From an uncultured Oscillibacter sp. (GTDB lineage Bacteria; Bacillota; Clostridia; Oscillospirales; Oscillospiraceae), in NCBI GenBank assembly GCA_910589315.1, contig CAJUTB010000046.1:1-16753 (forward strand): DNA of 16,753 bases, read 5' to 3'. The notes under the pieces are model-generated. The model was not told the origin of the DNA and made no database searches. It saw nothing but the letters and a program-made list of their open reading frames with translations. Numbering within the stretch: position 1 is the stretch's first letter; each line of letters starts with the position of its first letter. Below, piece by piece: positions 1-5,688 of the stretch. A program made the translations under genes and the position numbers.

Positions 1-113
1 GCTATCATGATTTGGTTACTTTGACCTGCTTAATGTATTTTTCAAACAAGGCCTAGGAAGTACACCTCCGGCTTTGGGAATTTTATGCAATTTAATATTT
101 GAAAGGAAAGATT

Positions 114-326
114 ATGAACAGATCACCAATGAAAGCTATTCGTGCTTTTTGCCTGGAGTGCTGCGGAGGCAGCTCCAACGAGGTTAAGCTGTGCGTAAGT
201 AAGAACTGTGCGCTTTACCCATTTCGGTTCGGGAAGAACCCGAATATTAAGCTGACAGACGTGCAGAAAGCACAAAAGGCGGAAATTTTGAAAAAAGCGC
301 GTCTGGCACAGGGAAAACACGCCTAG
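114..326 (+). CDS. Small cysteine-rich phage protein, probable zinc binding
   Basis: This encodes about 70 aa. I chose the ATG at 114 because a GAAAGGAAAG purine-rich ribosome binding site lies at 101-110; an in-frame TTG at 99 lies upstream of that site and is unlikely. The N-terminal half has five cysteines (residues 13, 16, 17, 27, 32) in a CLECC...C-x4-C arrangement followed by ALYPFRFGKNP, and the C-terminal half is a lysine-rich helix. From memory, similar short Cys-rich proteins ending in LYPFRFGKNP occur near the early regions of clostridial prophages without an assigned function. Binding of a metal is inferred from the cysteine spacing only. It precedes the regulatory genes and is read in the same direction as the first HTH gene. 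Confidence 0.75.
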   Translation: MNRSPMKAIRAFCLECCGGSSNEVKLCVSKNCALYPFRFGKNPNIKLTDVQKAQKAEILKKARLAQGKHA

Positions 327-416
327 AATCGTCCGGAGGCGGTTGGGGAGGGTAGAGACACCGCCCCCCCTCTCTGCCGCCCGTTTCCGGTGAAAAAAAC
401 GTTAGGAGGCGAAGCC

Positions 417-638
417 ATGCGTGAAAATCTTCGCAGTGCCAGCAAATCGGCTGGGCTGACGCAGCAGGCTCTGGCGGACAAGCTGGGCCTGACGCTCCGG
501 CATTATCAAAAAATTGAGTATGCAGACATTAACGGCTCTTTTTCGGTTTGGGACGCCTTGGAGGACCTTCTGGGGGTACATCAACGGATACTCCGAGAGA
601 ACTCAAATAGTCATCCCGTCCTAAAAGAAAGTCCGTAG
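417..638 (+). CDS. Small XRE-family HTH protein (Cro-like position)
   Basis: This encodes 73 aa. The ATG at 417 is preceded by a perfect AGGAGG at 404-409 with 7-nt spacing; an upstream in-frame ATG at 390 lacks such a site. Residues about 3-60 form a helix-turn-helix of the XRE type with the segment LTQQALADKLGLTLRHYQKIE, followed by WDALEDLLGVHQRILREN, a tail that I recognise from small HTH proteins of clostridial phages. It probably binds DNA in the lysogeny switch, either as a Cro-like or as an auxiliary regulator. Its last 110 bp lie antisense to the 3' end of the CI-like repressor gene, so the two messages are complementary there. I see no clear promoter in the GC-rich leader at 327-403. 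Confidence 0.85.
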   Translation: MRENLRSASKSAGLTQQALADKLGLTLRHYQKIEYADINGSFSVWDALEDLLGVHQRILRENSNSHPVLKESP

Positions 639-807
639 GAACGTCTAAAAAATCCGCCATTTTTACGAGCATTTCGCAAGTGGGTTCAATTTCCCCGCTC
701 TCGTATTTCTGATAATGGCGCAAAGTAGTGTCTACTCCGTCAGCCACACGTTGAAGTGTAAACCCTCTTGTAATCCGTGCGGCTCTTAGTCTATCGTTAA
801 ATATCAT
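529..807 (-). CDS. CI-like HTH repressor
   Basis: This encodes 92 aa on the minus strand. The start at 807 is supported by GGAGGA immediately upstream (complement of 811-816); a further in-frame ATG at 834 sits inside the -35 box of the divergent promoter and is less likely. Residues 1-63 are an XRE helix-turn-helix (FNDRLRAARITRGFTLQRVADGVDTTLRHYQKYESGEIEP is its core, seen in two parts) followed by the typical DFLDVPTDFLLGRDDY cap. The last 25 residues are proline- and lysine-rich and have no protease or dimerisation domain, so this is a short repressor. It is divergent from the early operon and next to its operator-flanked promoter, which is the normal layout for a lysogeny repressor. It is expected to silence the early promoter at 828-856. 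Confidence 0.85.
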   Translation of the reverse strand: MIFNDRLRAARITRGFTLQRVADGVDTTLRHYQKYESGEIEPTCEMLVKMADFLDVPTDFLLGRDDYLSSLGVSVDVPPEGPPRRPKPKKSR

Positions 808-827
808 AAGTCCTCCAAAACTTTTTC

Positions 828-856
828 TTGACATACGCCTATTTTTGGCATATACT
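828..856 (+). promoter_or_regulatory. Early rightward promoter, near-consensus sigma-70/A type
   Basis: TTGACA at 828-833 is a perfect -35 box, separated by exactly 17 bp from TATACT at 851-856, which is one base from the -10 consensus. It reads towards the early operon that starts at 909. Strong AGGAGG follows at 894-899. An inverted operator-like repeat overlaps the spacer and lies just downstream of the promoter, so it is expected to be strongly repressed in the lysogen. Confidence 0.88.
834..849 (+). promoter_or_regulatory. Operator-like site, copy 1 (in promoter spacer)
   Basis: TACGCCTATTTTTGGC fills the spacer between the -35 and -10 boxes. It is matched in inverted orientation at 872-887 with one mismatch out of 16. 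The site is itself a partial palindrome, GCC-N7-GGC, as expected for a dimeric HTH repressor. Binding here would block polymerase directly. That the CI-like protein is the binder is inferred from adjacency. Confidence 0.75.
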
Positions 857-871
857 CAAGTAAAAGTAAAC

Positions 872-887
872 GCCAAAAACAGGCGTA
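872..887 (-). promoter_or_regulatory. Operator-like site, copy 2 (downstream of -10)
   Basis: GCCAAAAACAGGCGTA is the inverted copy of the site at 834-849, with one mismatch (position 880) and 22 bp between the copies. It contains CGCC-N7-GGCG (871-885). It lies between the -10 box and the ribosome binding site of the first early gene, so occupation would also block initiation or early elongation. The two copies together suggest cooperative binding. Confidence 0.72.
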
Positions 888-908
888 ATTTAAGGAGGGC
901 TTAGAACA

Positions 909-1169
909 ATGCGTCAAAATTCCGAAAGCAAATTCGACTTCGACCTGGAGAGCAGCAGGACATTTTTATCCTGTGCAATTGCCAACCTGGCACTGATCCA
1001 GGATTGGCTGTACCGCGACATTTTCGCCATGGAGGAACGGCAGCAGTTCCTGGGTACAGACCATCTGAAAGCGTGCTGCGATGCCATGACCACCACCTTC
1101 CGGGAACTGGAACGCATCCAGGCCGACATGGACTCCGCCATCACGGCGGCTTTTACGAAAGGAGATTAA
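909..1169 (+). CDS. Hypothetical early protein, first gene of early operon
   Basis: This encodes 86 aa and is not recognised. The ATG at 909 follows TAAGGAGGG (891-899) at 9-nt spacing. The protein is predicted to be mostly helical: residues 14-45 (SSRTFLSCAIANLALIQDWL and onwards) are amphipathic and residues 55-82 carry a second helix with an acidic and arginine pattern (FRELERIQADMDSAI). There is no signal peptide or membrane segment. It is the first gene read from the strong, operator-flanked promoter, and the next gene starts 4 nt after its stop, so it is made very early on induction. Such first early genes are often small regulators or host-directed proteins; I infer no specific function. 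Confidence 0.7.
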   Translation: MRQNSESKFDFDLESSRTFLSCAIANLALIQDWLYRDIFAMEERQQFLGTDHLKACCDAMTTTFRELERIQADMDSAITAAFTKGD

Positions 1170-1173
1170 GATT

Positions 1174-1545
1174 ATGCAATACATATTAGGGCCGGTCGTT
1201 TATCCAGCAGGTTTCTTTGATTTTCGTTTTGCCGAGAAATACGGAGTTTGTGAAGCAATTCTGTTTAACGGAATTGCACACGAAATTACATTGGCAGAAC
1301 GGTTATCTGAAAAAGAACGAGAATATAACTTTTTGGGAACGATGGAAGACGGTGGGCATCTTTGGGTGCGCTTTACAGAAAAAATCTTGTACCACCCCTT
1401 TCCAAAGCTGTTTGATGCTGAAACAACAAAAAAGGCCGTTGAGCATATGAAAGACAGCGGCGTGATTTTGATTCGTCCCAGCATGACAAGGGGGTATTAC
1501 TGGGTTGCGCTTGGGGATGAAAACAGGAGAGAAGAAGATGGCTGA
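1174..1545 (+). CDS. Winged-helix protein of the replication module
   Basis: This encodes 123 aa. The ATG at 1174 follows AAAGGAGATT closely and 4 nt after the previous stop. The sequence pattern is that of the winged-helix replication proteins found in phages and plasmids: a helix AEKYGVCEAILFNGIAHEI (residues 20-38), then HLWVRFTEKILYHPFPKLFDAETTKK and AVEHMKDSGVILIRP (residues 62-102), which resembles the 'tyeelaeyFpf.s.kTikraLk.Le..Gli' signature. This would place it with replication initiator or replisome-organiser accessory proteins, but the match is by pattern only. Its end overlaps the start of the next gene by 8 nt, which suggests translational coupling. Confidence 0.7.
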   Translation: MQYILGPVVYPAGFFDFRFAEKYGVCEAILFNGIAHEITLAERLSEKEREYNFLGTMEDGGHLWVRFTEKILYHPFPKLFDAETTKKAVEHMKDSGVILIRPSMTRGYYWVALGDENRREEDG

Positions 1546-2278
1546 GAGACAAATTATTATCCACCGGACGATGCCCAAAGAAACCCGAATTCAAAATAGC
1601 ATCATTTGGGATAAGAAGCTGAGTATAATGGCTAGATTTTCCCTGATTGCAATGCTTAGTCTGCCTGACACATGGGATTATTCGGTCCGGGGTATGGCAA
1701 TTATACTCGACATCTCCAAAGACACGATGTCAAAATATTTGCGGGAGATAGAATCAGCAGGATATCTTAAACGGATACAACCCCACAACGAAAAGGGAGC
1801 TTTCGCTAAGGCAAAATATATCATAACTGATAATCCCGGCGATTTCGGAGAGGAAGGTAATGCAGAAGCGTGTCATAAAAATTATGACACGGAACCATGG
1901 CCGTGTCATAATTTATCGGCTCCGGTAAAGTCGCCACAAAAGAAACGTACTGAAGAAAAGAACGTTAAAAAGAAACAAACAAAGAAAAGTTCGTCAGAGT
2001 TGGATATGCTGTTTGAACGCTTCTGGGCGGTATACCCGCGTAAGAAAGGCAAGCAGGATGCGTGGCGGGTCTGGGAGAAGCTGAACCCAGACAAAGAGCT
2101 TTGCTTTACGATGGCAGCGGCGTTGAAATGGCAGAAATGTACTGCCCAATGGACTGAGGAAGGCGGGAAATATATCCCCTACCCCGCCACTTGGCTAAGG
2201 CATCGCCGCTGGGAGGACGAGCCGGACGAAACGCCGGAAGCAGGCGGGTACTGCGAGGAGGGGTATGATGGAATTTGA
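1538..2278 (+). CDS. Phage replication initiator (winged helix plus DnaT/lambda-O-like C-terminus)
   Basis: This encodes 246 aa. The ATG at 1538 is preceded by AGGAGA at 1525-1530; it overlaps the upstream gene by 8 nt. Residues about 30-97 are a winged helix (FSLIAMLSLPDTWDYSVRG, then ISKDTMSKYLREIESAGYLKR). Residues 100-155 are a polar linker, rich in lysine at 131-150. Residues 156-228 form the conserved C-terminal block seen in phage replisome-organiser proteins, with FERFWAVYPRKKGKQDAWRV and YPATWLRHRRWEDE. It is expected to bind the origin through the N-terminal domain and recruit the helicase encoded immediately downstream. The linker codons contain three iteron-like repeats (1869-1913), so the origin probably lies within this gene, as in lambda O. 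Confidence 0.85.
   Translation: MAERQIIIHRTMPKETRIQNSIIWDKKLSIMARFSLIAMLSLPDTWDYSVRGMAIILDISKDTMSKYLREIESAGYLKRIQPHNEKGAFAKAKYIITDNPGDFGEEGNAEACHKNYDTEPWPCHNLSAPVKSPQKKRTEEKNVKKKQTKKSSSELDMLFERFWAVYPRKKGKQDAWRVWEKLNPDKELCFTMAAALKWQKCTAQWTEEGGKYIPYPATWLRHRRWEDEPDETPEAGGYCEEGYDGI
1869..1913. repeat. Iteron-like repeats, candidate replication origin
   Basis: Three copies of CGTGTCATAA occur: 1869-1878 forward, 1882-1891 inverted, and 1902-1911 forward. Copies 1 and 2 form a perfect 10-bp inverted repeat with a 3-base AAA loop. Copies 2 and 3 match over 13 bp (1880-1892 inverted against 1901-1913). They sit in the linker codons of the replication initiator gene and are followed at about 1936-1995 by a purine- and A-rich tract that could serve as an unwinding element. 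Confidence 0.65.
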
Positions 2279-3608
2279 AGAAGCGATGCGGCAGGCGTCG
2301 GAATACCTGATATTTGAGCCGCGTTTTCTGGACCCAGGTTTCCCCCAGGGCCTGTGGTTCTGCGACAGCGCAGAGGACGTGGCGGTAATCCAGACCAACG
2401 CCGTGTGCCTTGCTTCCGGCGCGAGCTGGAACGATCTGGCGAAGTGCCAGCCCTTCTTTGAGCAGTTCCCATACATCGTGGCGGTAACGCCCAACTCCAT
2501 TGCCCGAAAAGCCCTGGTAGAAAACCTGCGGCCCCGTCTGCCCGCGTCCTGCCTGTACGTCATCGAGGACGCCGGGTTCCAAGGCTGCAAGACGCTGCCG
2601 GAGTATATCGAAACCCACGGCCTGGACCGCCTGCCCGCCATTCTCTGCGGCGCGGTGGAGCTGCCTGCTTTCGGAATCCTGAACCTTGCGGATGTCCGCC
2701 AGCGGGACTTGACCAAGGTCCCGCGCACGCTCTCCCGCTTCCAGCGTCTGGATCAAAGCATAGGCGGTTTCTTTGCCGGAGAACTGTCGGTCTGGACGGG
2801 CAAGCGCGGGATCGGCAAAAGTACCGTTTTAAGTCAGCTTCTGCTGGAAGCCGTTGATCAGGGGCACGTCGTCTGCGCCTACTCCGGCGAATTGGACAAG
2901 GCGCAGTTTCGGGAATGGGCCTTTTTGCAGGCGGCGGGGCCGAAGCACATCGTCTTTCGGGACGACGCCTTAACTGGGAAACACCTTCCCTCCATAGACT
3001 CCATGGCGGAGCAGATGATCTCGGAATGGCTGAACGAGCGGTTCTGGCTGTTTGACCTGGAAAAGAACACCCGGCATGATCTGGAAGCGATTTTGTGTCA
3101 GTTTGCATATGCGAAAATGCGTTATGGAGCAGACGTATTCCTGGTGGATAACATCATGTCTGTGGATTTTGACATCCGCCGGGACGCCGATTTCAACCGG
3201 ATGCAGTCGCAGTTCACCCAGGAATTGGCATTGTTCTGCAAACGGCAGCATGTCCATGTTCATCTGGTGGTACACCCGCGCAAAAACACCAGCGGAAAAA
3301 ACAGCGAAGTCACGGCGGACGATGTACACGGCAGCGGCGATATCACGAACCGGGCGGACAACGTGTTTTTCCTCACAACGCACAACGTTACATCCAAGAG
3401 CGGCGAGCCGGAGATCCGGCCCATGATCATGACCTTGAAGAATCGGGATTTCGGCTCGAAGATCAATCAATGGCTGCAATTCGATAAGAAATCCCGCCGG
3501 TTCTATGCCGACGGCGGAGATCCGTTCCGGCCCCTGGGTTGGGATGCCGCGGCCCGGCAGATGGAAATACAAGAACTATCCGGCAATGCTTCTAGTTTGC
3601 CTTTTTGA
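2268..3608 (+). CDS. Replicative DNA helicase, DnaB/Twinkle type, with degenerate TOPRIM-like N-terminus
   Basis: This encodes about 446 aa. ATG codons at 2265 and 2268 are adjacent; I prefer 2268 because AGGAGG (2256-2261) then has 6-nt spacing. The C-terminal half is a RecA-like DnaB helicase core: Walker A TGKRGIGKST (near residues 177-186), Walker B ADVFLVDNIM, the HVHLVVHPRKN strand, GSGDITNRADNVFFL and the KNRDFG segment that resembles the DnaB arginine-finger region. Residues about 28-120 look like a TOPRIM fold (DVAVIQTNAVCLASGASW, YIVAVTPNSIARKALVENL, KTLPEYIETHG) but lack the catalytic glutamate and the DxD motif, so it is probably not an active primase. It would unwind DNA at the origin loaded by the upstream initiator, whose gene it overlaps by 11 nt. 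Confidence 0.88.
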   Translation: MEFEEAMRQASEYLIFEPRFLDPGFPQGLWFCDSAEDVAVIQTNAVCLASGASWNDLAKCQPFFEQFPYIVAVTPNSIARKALVENLRPRLPASCLYVIEDAGFQGCKTLPEYIETHGLDRLPAILCGAVELPAFGILNLADVRQRDLTKVPRTLSRFQRLDQSIGGFFAGELSVWTGKRGIGKSTVLSQLLLEAVDQGHVVCAYSGELDKAQFREWAFLQAAGPKHIVFRDDALTGKHLPSIDSMAEQMISEWLNERFWLFDLEKNTRHDLEAILCQFAYAKMRYGADVFLVDNIMSVDFDIRRDADFNRMQSQFTQELALFCKRQHVHVHLVVHPRKNTSGKNSEVTADDVHGSGDITNRADNVFFLTTHNVTSKSGEPEIRPMIMTLKNRDFGSKINQWLQFDKKSRRFYADGGDPFRPLGWDAAARQMEIQELSGNASSLPF

Positions 3609-3622
3609 CAGTAGGAGGTATA

Positions 3623-3961
3623 TCATAACCCGGCGGAACCGTCCAGAAGGCTGACAGAGAGAATGGCGAGGAAATAGGAGGCGTTTGGACGCTGCGCCAA
3701 AGCTGTCCCTGCCAGACGTTGCAAGAGCGCCGGATTTTTCTCCCAAGCGAGAGCGGAAACTGTGCGGATATTCCGCTCTACTGCCCGCCAGTTGGTTCCG
3801 TACATCTGGGCAACCTTCGGGTACAGGTCCTTTGTTACCAGCAGCAGACTGCTTTGCTTGGTGGTACAAAGCCAAACGGCGGCGGCGGTGAGGAAAAAGC
3901 CTTTGTAGGTGGCGTTTGCGCCCAGACGGCGCAGGAGTGTATGAACTTTATAAATTTCCAT
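3623..3961 (-). CDS. Spo0A C-terminal-domain-like DNA-binding protein
   Basis: This encodes 112 aa. The start at 3961 is one base beyond the stop of the upstream HTH gene (TGA-C-ATG), indicating translational coupling; the longer reading frame upstream of it only runs through that HTH gene. The whole protein aligns by eye with the Spo0A effector domain: LLRRLGANATYKGFFLTAAA corresponds to the 'IGVPAHIKGY...' start, and VTKDLYPKVAQMYG (residues 42-55) plus RAVERNIRTVSALAW (59-73) correspond to 'ITKVLYPDIAKKFNTTASRVERAIRHAIEVAW'. The receiver (phosphorylation) domain is absent. It may bind 0A-box-like DNA and link phage or host gene expression to sporulation; that role is inferred. It is convergent with the helicase gene, with only 14 bp between the stops. 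Confidence 0.85.
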   Translation of the reverse strand: MEIYKVHTLLRRLGANATYKGFFLTAAAVWLCTTKQSSLLLVTKDLYPKVAQMYGTNWRAVERNIRTVSALAWEKNPALLQRLAGTALAQRPNASYFLAILSVSLLDGSAGL

Positions 3962-3962
3962 G

Positions 3963-4229
3963 TCATTCCGCCCCGCTGTTTTCCGCCCGATCCACCTCCT
4001 TCTGGAAGCCCTTGACCACATCCAGGATCTCGTCGTCAGAGAGCAGGCCAAGGAACAGAAGCAGGGTTGGTGTGGAAAATCCGCCTTCTCCCCGTTCCAA
4101 AGCTCCATAGGAACGGCTTGTAATCCGCAGTTTTTCCGCAATTTTGTCCTGTGTCAGCTTCATATTTTTGCGGGCGGGTTTGGCAAAGCGGGCAAGATAT
4201 TTTTTTGCGGTATCTTTGTAAGCGTTCAT
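3963..4229 (-). CDS. XRE-family HTH regulator, first gene of minus-strand pair
   Basis: This encodes 88 aa. The ATG at 4229 has GGGAGG upstream (complement of 4238-4243) with 8-nt spacing. Residues 24-60 form an XRE helix-turn-helix (LTQDKIAEKLRITSRSYGALERGE), and the C-terminal tail is acidic (DDEILDVVKGFQKEVDRAE). It lies in one transcript with the Spo0A-C-like gene, against the direction of the surrounding phage genes, as expected for a cassette expressed in the lysogen. I found no convincing promoter in 4230-4345; the best candidate reading leftward has a good TAATAT -10 but a poor -35. Confidence 0.82.
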   Translation of the reverse strand: MNAYKDTAKKYLARFAKPARKNMKLTQDKIAEKLRITSRSYGALERGEGGFSTPTLLLFLGLLSDDEILDVVKGFQKEVDRAENSGAE

Positions 4230-4348
4230 AGATAATACCTCCCAAATTCGACAGAATACAAGGAAATATTACCCGTAGCGGATGGGGGCTTCCAGGAGGC
4301 GTACTTCCTGATTATGGAAATTGTTGCATTTTTGGAGGAATTCGCACT

Positions 4349-4410
4349 ATGAAAACGTTAGTGATTTTGAATAACAAGGCGGGGTAGGCAAGACCGTCAC
4401 CTGCACATAG
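4349..4410 (+). pseudogene. Frameshifted ParA/AAA-ATPase 5' remnant
   Basis: GGAGG at 4334-4338 precedes an ATG at 4349 that reads MKTLVILNNKAG and then stops at 4385-4387. Insertion of a single G after 4378 restores NKGGVGKTVTCT, the deviant Walker A box of ParA/MinD-type ATPases, directly after the hydrophobic strand KTLVILNN. The restored frame itself ends at 4408-4410, and no further ParA motif (DxDPQ or similar) follows. This is best explained as the 5' end of a ParA-like gene that lost one base and most of its body. An assembly error alone would not restore a full-length gene. Confidence 0.65.
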
Positions 4411-4435
4411 ACCTGGAAGTGATTCCGCTTCATTT

Positions 4436-4564
4436 GTGGGAGACATCTACACCCCAGATTATGAGCACACCATCCAGTGCGGACTTCAGAAGCTGACCGT
4501 ATACTGGACGGAAGCCAGAGGGGGAGTTCGTGAGGACAAACCTGAAAAGCCGTTTTTATTGTGA
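4436..4564 (+). pseudogene. Decayed or unrecognised coding fragment
   Basis: From the GTG at 4436 an open frame reads VGDIYTPDYEHTIQCGLQKL, then TVYWTEARGGVREDKPEKP, and stops at 4562-4564. The composition looks like real protein rather than a shadow frame, but there is no ribosome binding site and the frame is closed upstream by the stop of the ParA-like remnant, in the same frame. It may be the 3' end of a gene whose start was lost with the ParA body, or a short gene with a weak start. I do not recognise the family. Confidence 0.3.
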
Positions 4565-4784
4565 CGAACGTGGAGACCGGCGCTGCTGTGCAGACTGCCG
4601 CCGGAAACGCTGCACTGCCAAGGACACCACGCAACTGACGGGGCGGGTGGTTGTGTGGATCAAGGAAAACCGCGGCATAATCAAGAACTTGGAGCGTCTG
4701 CTTGGCGAGGTGCGCAAGGTGAAGCGGCAAATGACTGTATTCATGTGCCGTGGGCGCGGAAAGAATCCGAGGCCCAGACGGTGA
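4530..4784 (+). CDS. Small cysteine-rich protein, uncertain start
   Basis: This encodes up to 84 aa from a GTG at 4530; AGAGGGGGAG lies just upstream at 4517-4526, but its spacing is short. The N-terminal 30 residues carry five cysteines (11, 19, 20, 23, 28) in the context FYCDERGDRRCCADCRRKRC, which suggests a small metal-binding module. The C-terminal part is basic (VWIKENRGIIKNLERLLGEV and RGRGKNPRPRR). It overlaps the preceding decayed fragment by 35 bp and stands in a region with evidence of gene loss, so it may be truncated or fused out of frame. The family is not recognised with certainty. Confidence 0.45.
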   Translation: MRTNLKSRFYCDERGDRRCCADCRRKRCTAKDTTQLTGRVVVWIKENRGIIKNLERLLGEVRKVKRQMTVFMCRGRGKNPRPRR

Positions 4785-4863
4785 ACCATACAAAATAGTT
4801 GCGAAAGAGGACGACGGCCTTTAGGGCGACGGTCTGCATCTGTAAAGGAGGCAGGTTGCCGTT

Positions 4864-5625
4864 ATGTCGAAATTCAAGCGAATCATTGTAGCTGGCCCGC
4901 TGGTGGTGGAGGCGGTATATCCCGCCCCGCACCCGCGGGACAGCCACGCAGTCCGGCAGGGGAAGAAGGCTTTGAGTTCCCAGGCCCAGCAAATGATGAA
5001 TCTGAAATATGCCTATCAGAAATTAGAGCTGCTGATAGCCGCCAATTTTGGACAGAAGGATATCTTCGCCACGCTGACCTATGACGATGAACACCTTCCG
5101 CCCACCCGGCAGGAAGCCATCAAGCGAATCAATGCGTTCTGGAAACGGCTTCGAAAAGAGCGTCAAGGCAAAGATCAGGACCTCTATTATATTTATGTTA
5201 CCGAACACAAACACGGCGACGGCCGCTTCCACCATCATATTTTAGTCAACGCCACCGGCGAGGACTATGAGCAGATCCGGAAACAGTGGGGCCAAGGAAA
5301 CGTGGAGTTCCGCAGCATCCGGGTAAATAAGGAAAAGCACTATGAAACTCTGGCGCGGTATCTGTGCAAGGAACAGCGGGATAAGGTGGGCTTGCGGCTC
5401 TGGTCCGGGAGCCGGAACCTTCGGAAGCCGGAGCGGGAGTGTTTCCGGGTGTCGGATGATACGCCGCTGAAGATGCCGCCGGAAAGCCGGGTCATCCGTT
5501 TGGCGGATACAGGCAATGTCAAAACGGCTTATGGGCACTACCGTTACATTAAATACATTTCCCGCAGCGGCGCAGTTGCAATAAGTGGACAGCGTGCAAA
5601 ACACCGGCGGCGAAAAAAGAAATAG
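4864..5625 (+). CDS. HUH endonuclease, rolling-circle Rep (REP_ORF2/G2P-like)
   Basis: This encodes 253 aa. The ATG at 4864 follows AAAGGAGG (4844-4851) at a rather long spacing of 12 nt. The protein shows the three motifs of rolling-circle replication initiators: motif 1 DIFATLTYDDEHLP (residues 66-79), the HUH metal-binding motif in GRFHHHILVNA (120-130) and the motif 3 helix ETLARYLCKE with the likely nucleophile Tyr166. It continues with SGSRNLRKPE, typical of the REP_ORF2/G2P group known from inoviruses and many Clostridia prophages. It is expected to nick one strand at a specific origin and join to the 5' end. It coexists with a theta-type helicase and initiator, so its role here (recombination, transfer, satellite or late replication) is open. 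I could not identify its nick site. Confidence 0.82.
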   Translation: MSKFKRIIVAGPLVVEAVYPAPHPRDSHAVRQGKKALSSQAQQMMNLKYAYQKLELLIAANFGQKDIFATLTYDDEHLPPTRQEAIKRINAFWKRLRKERQGKDQDLYYIYVTEHKHGDGRFHHHILVNATGEDYEQIRKQWGQGNVEFRSIRVNKEKHYETLARYLCKEQRDKVGLRLWSGSRNLRKPERECFRVSDDTPLKMPPESRVIRLADTGNVKTAYGHYRYIKYISRSGAVAISGQRAKHRRRKKK

Positions 5626-5688
5626 CTTTTTATTAAATTTTTCAGGCTTGAGAATCATGTTAACTTTAGGGATGGAGCGTGTTAGTCA

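Noticed and set aside
21..49. TTGACC as -35 box of a promoter for the first gene
   Set aside because: No acceptable -10 hexamer at a 16-18 bp distance.
338..365. GGCGGT/ACCGCC hairpin as a terminator after the first gene
   Set aside because: The stem is only 6 bp with a 16-nt loop and no T-tract follows, so termination is not supported.
3052..3426. Plus-strand open frame of 124 codons inside the helicase gene
   Set aside because: It lies wholly within a well-supported helicase in another frame, with no binding site or motif.
4347..4793. Minus-strand open frame of 148 codons
   Set aside because: No ribosome binding site or recognisable motif; it is opposite plus-strand sequence with ParA-like and cysteine-rich coding signals.
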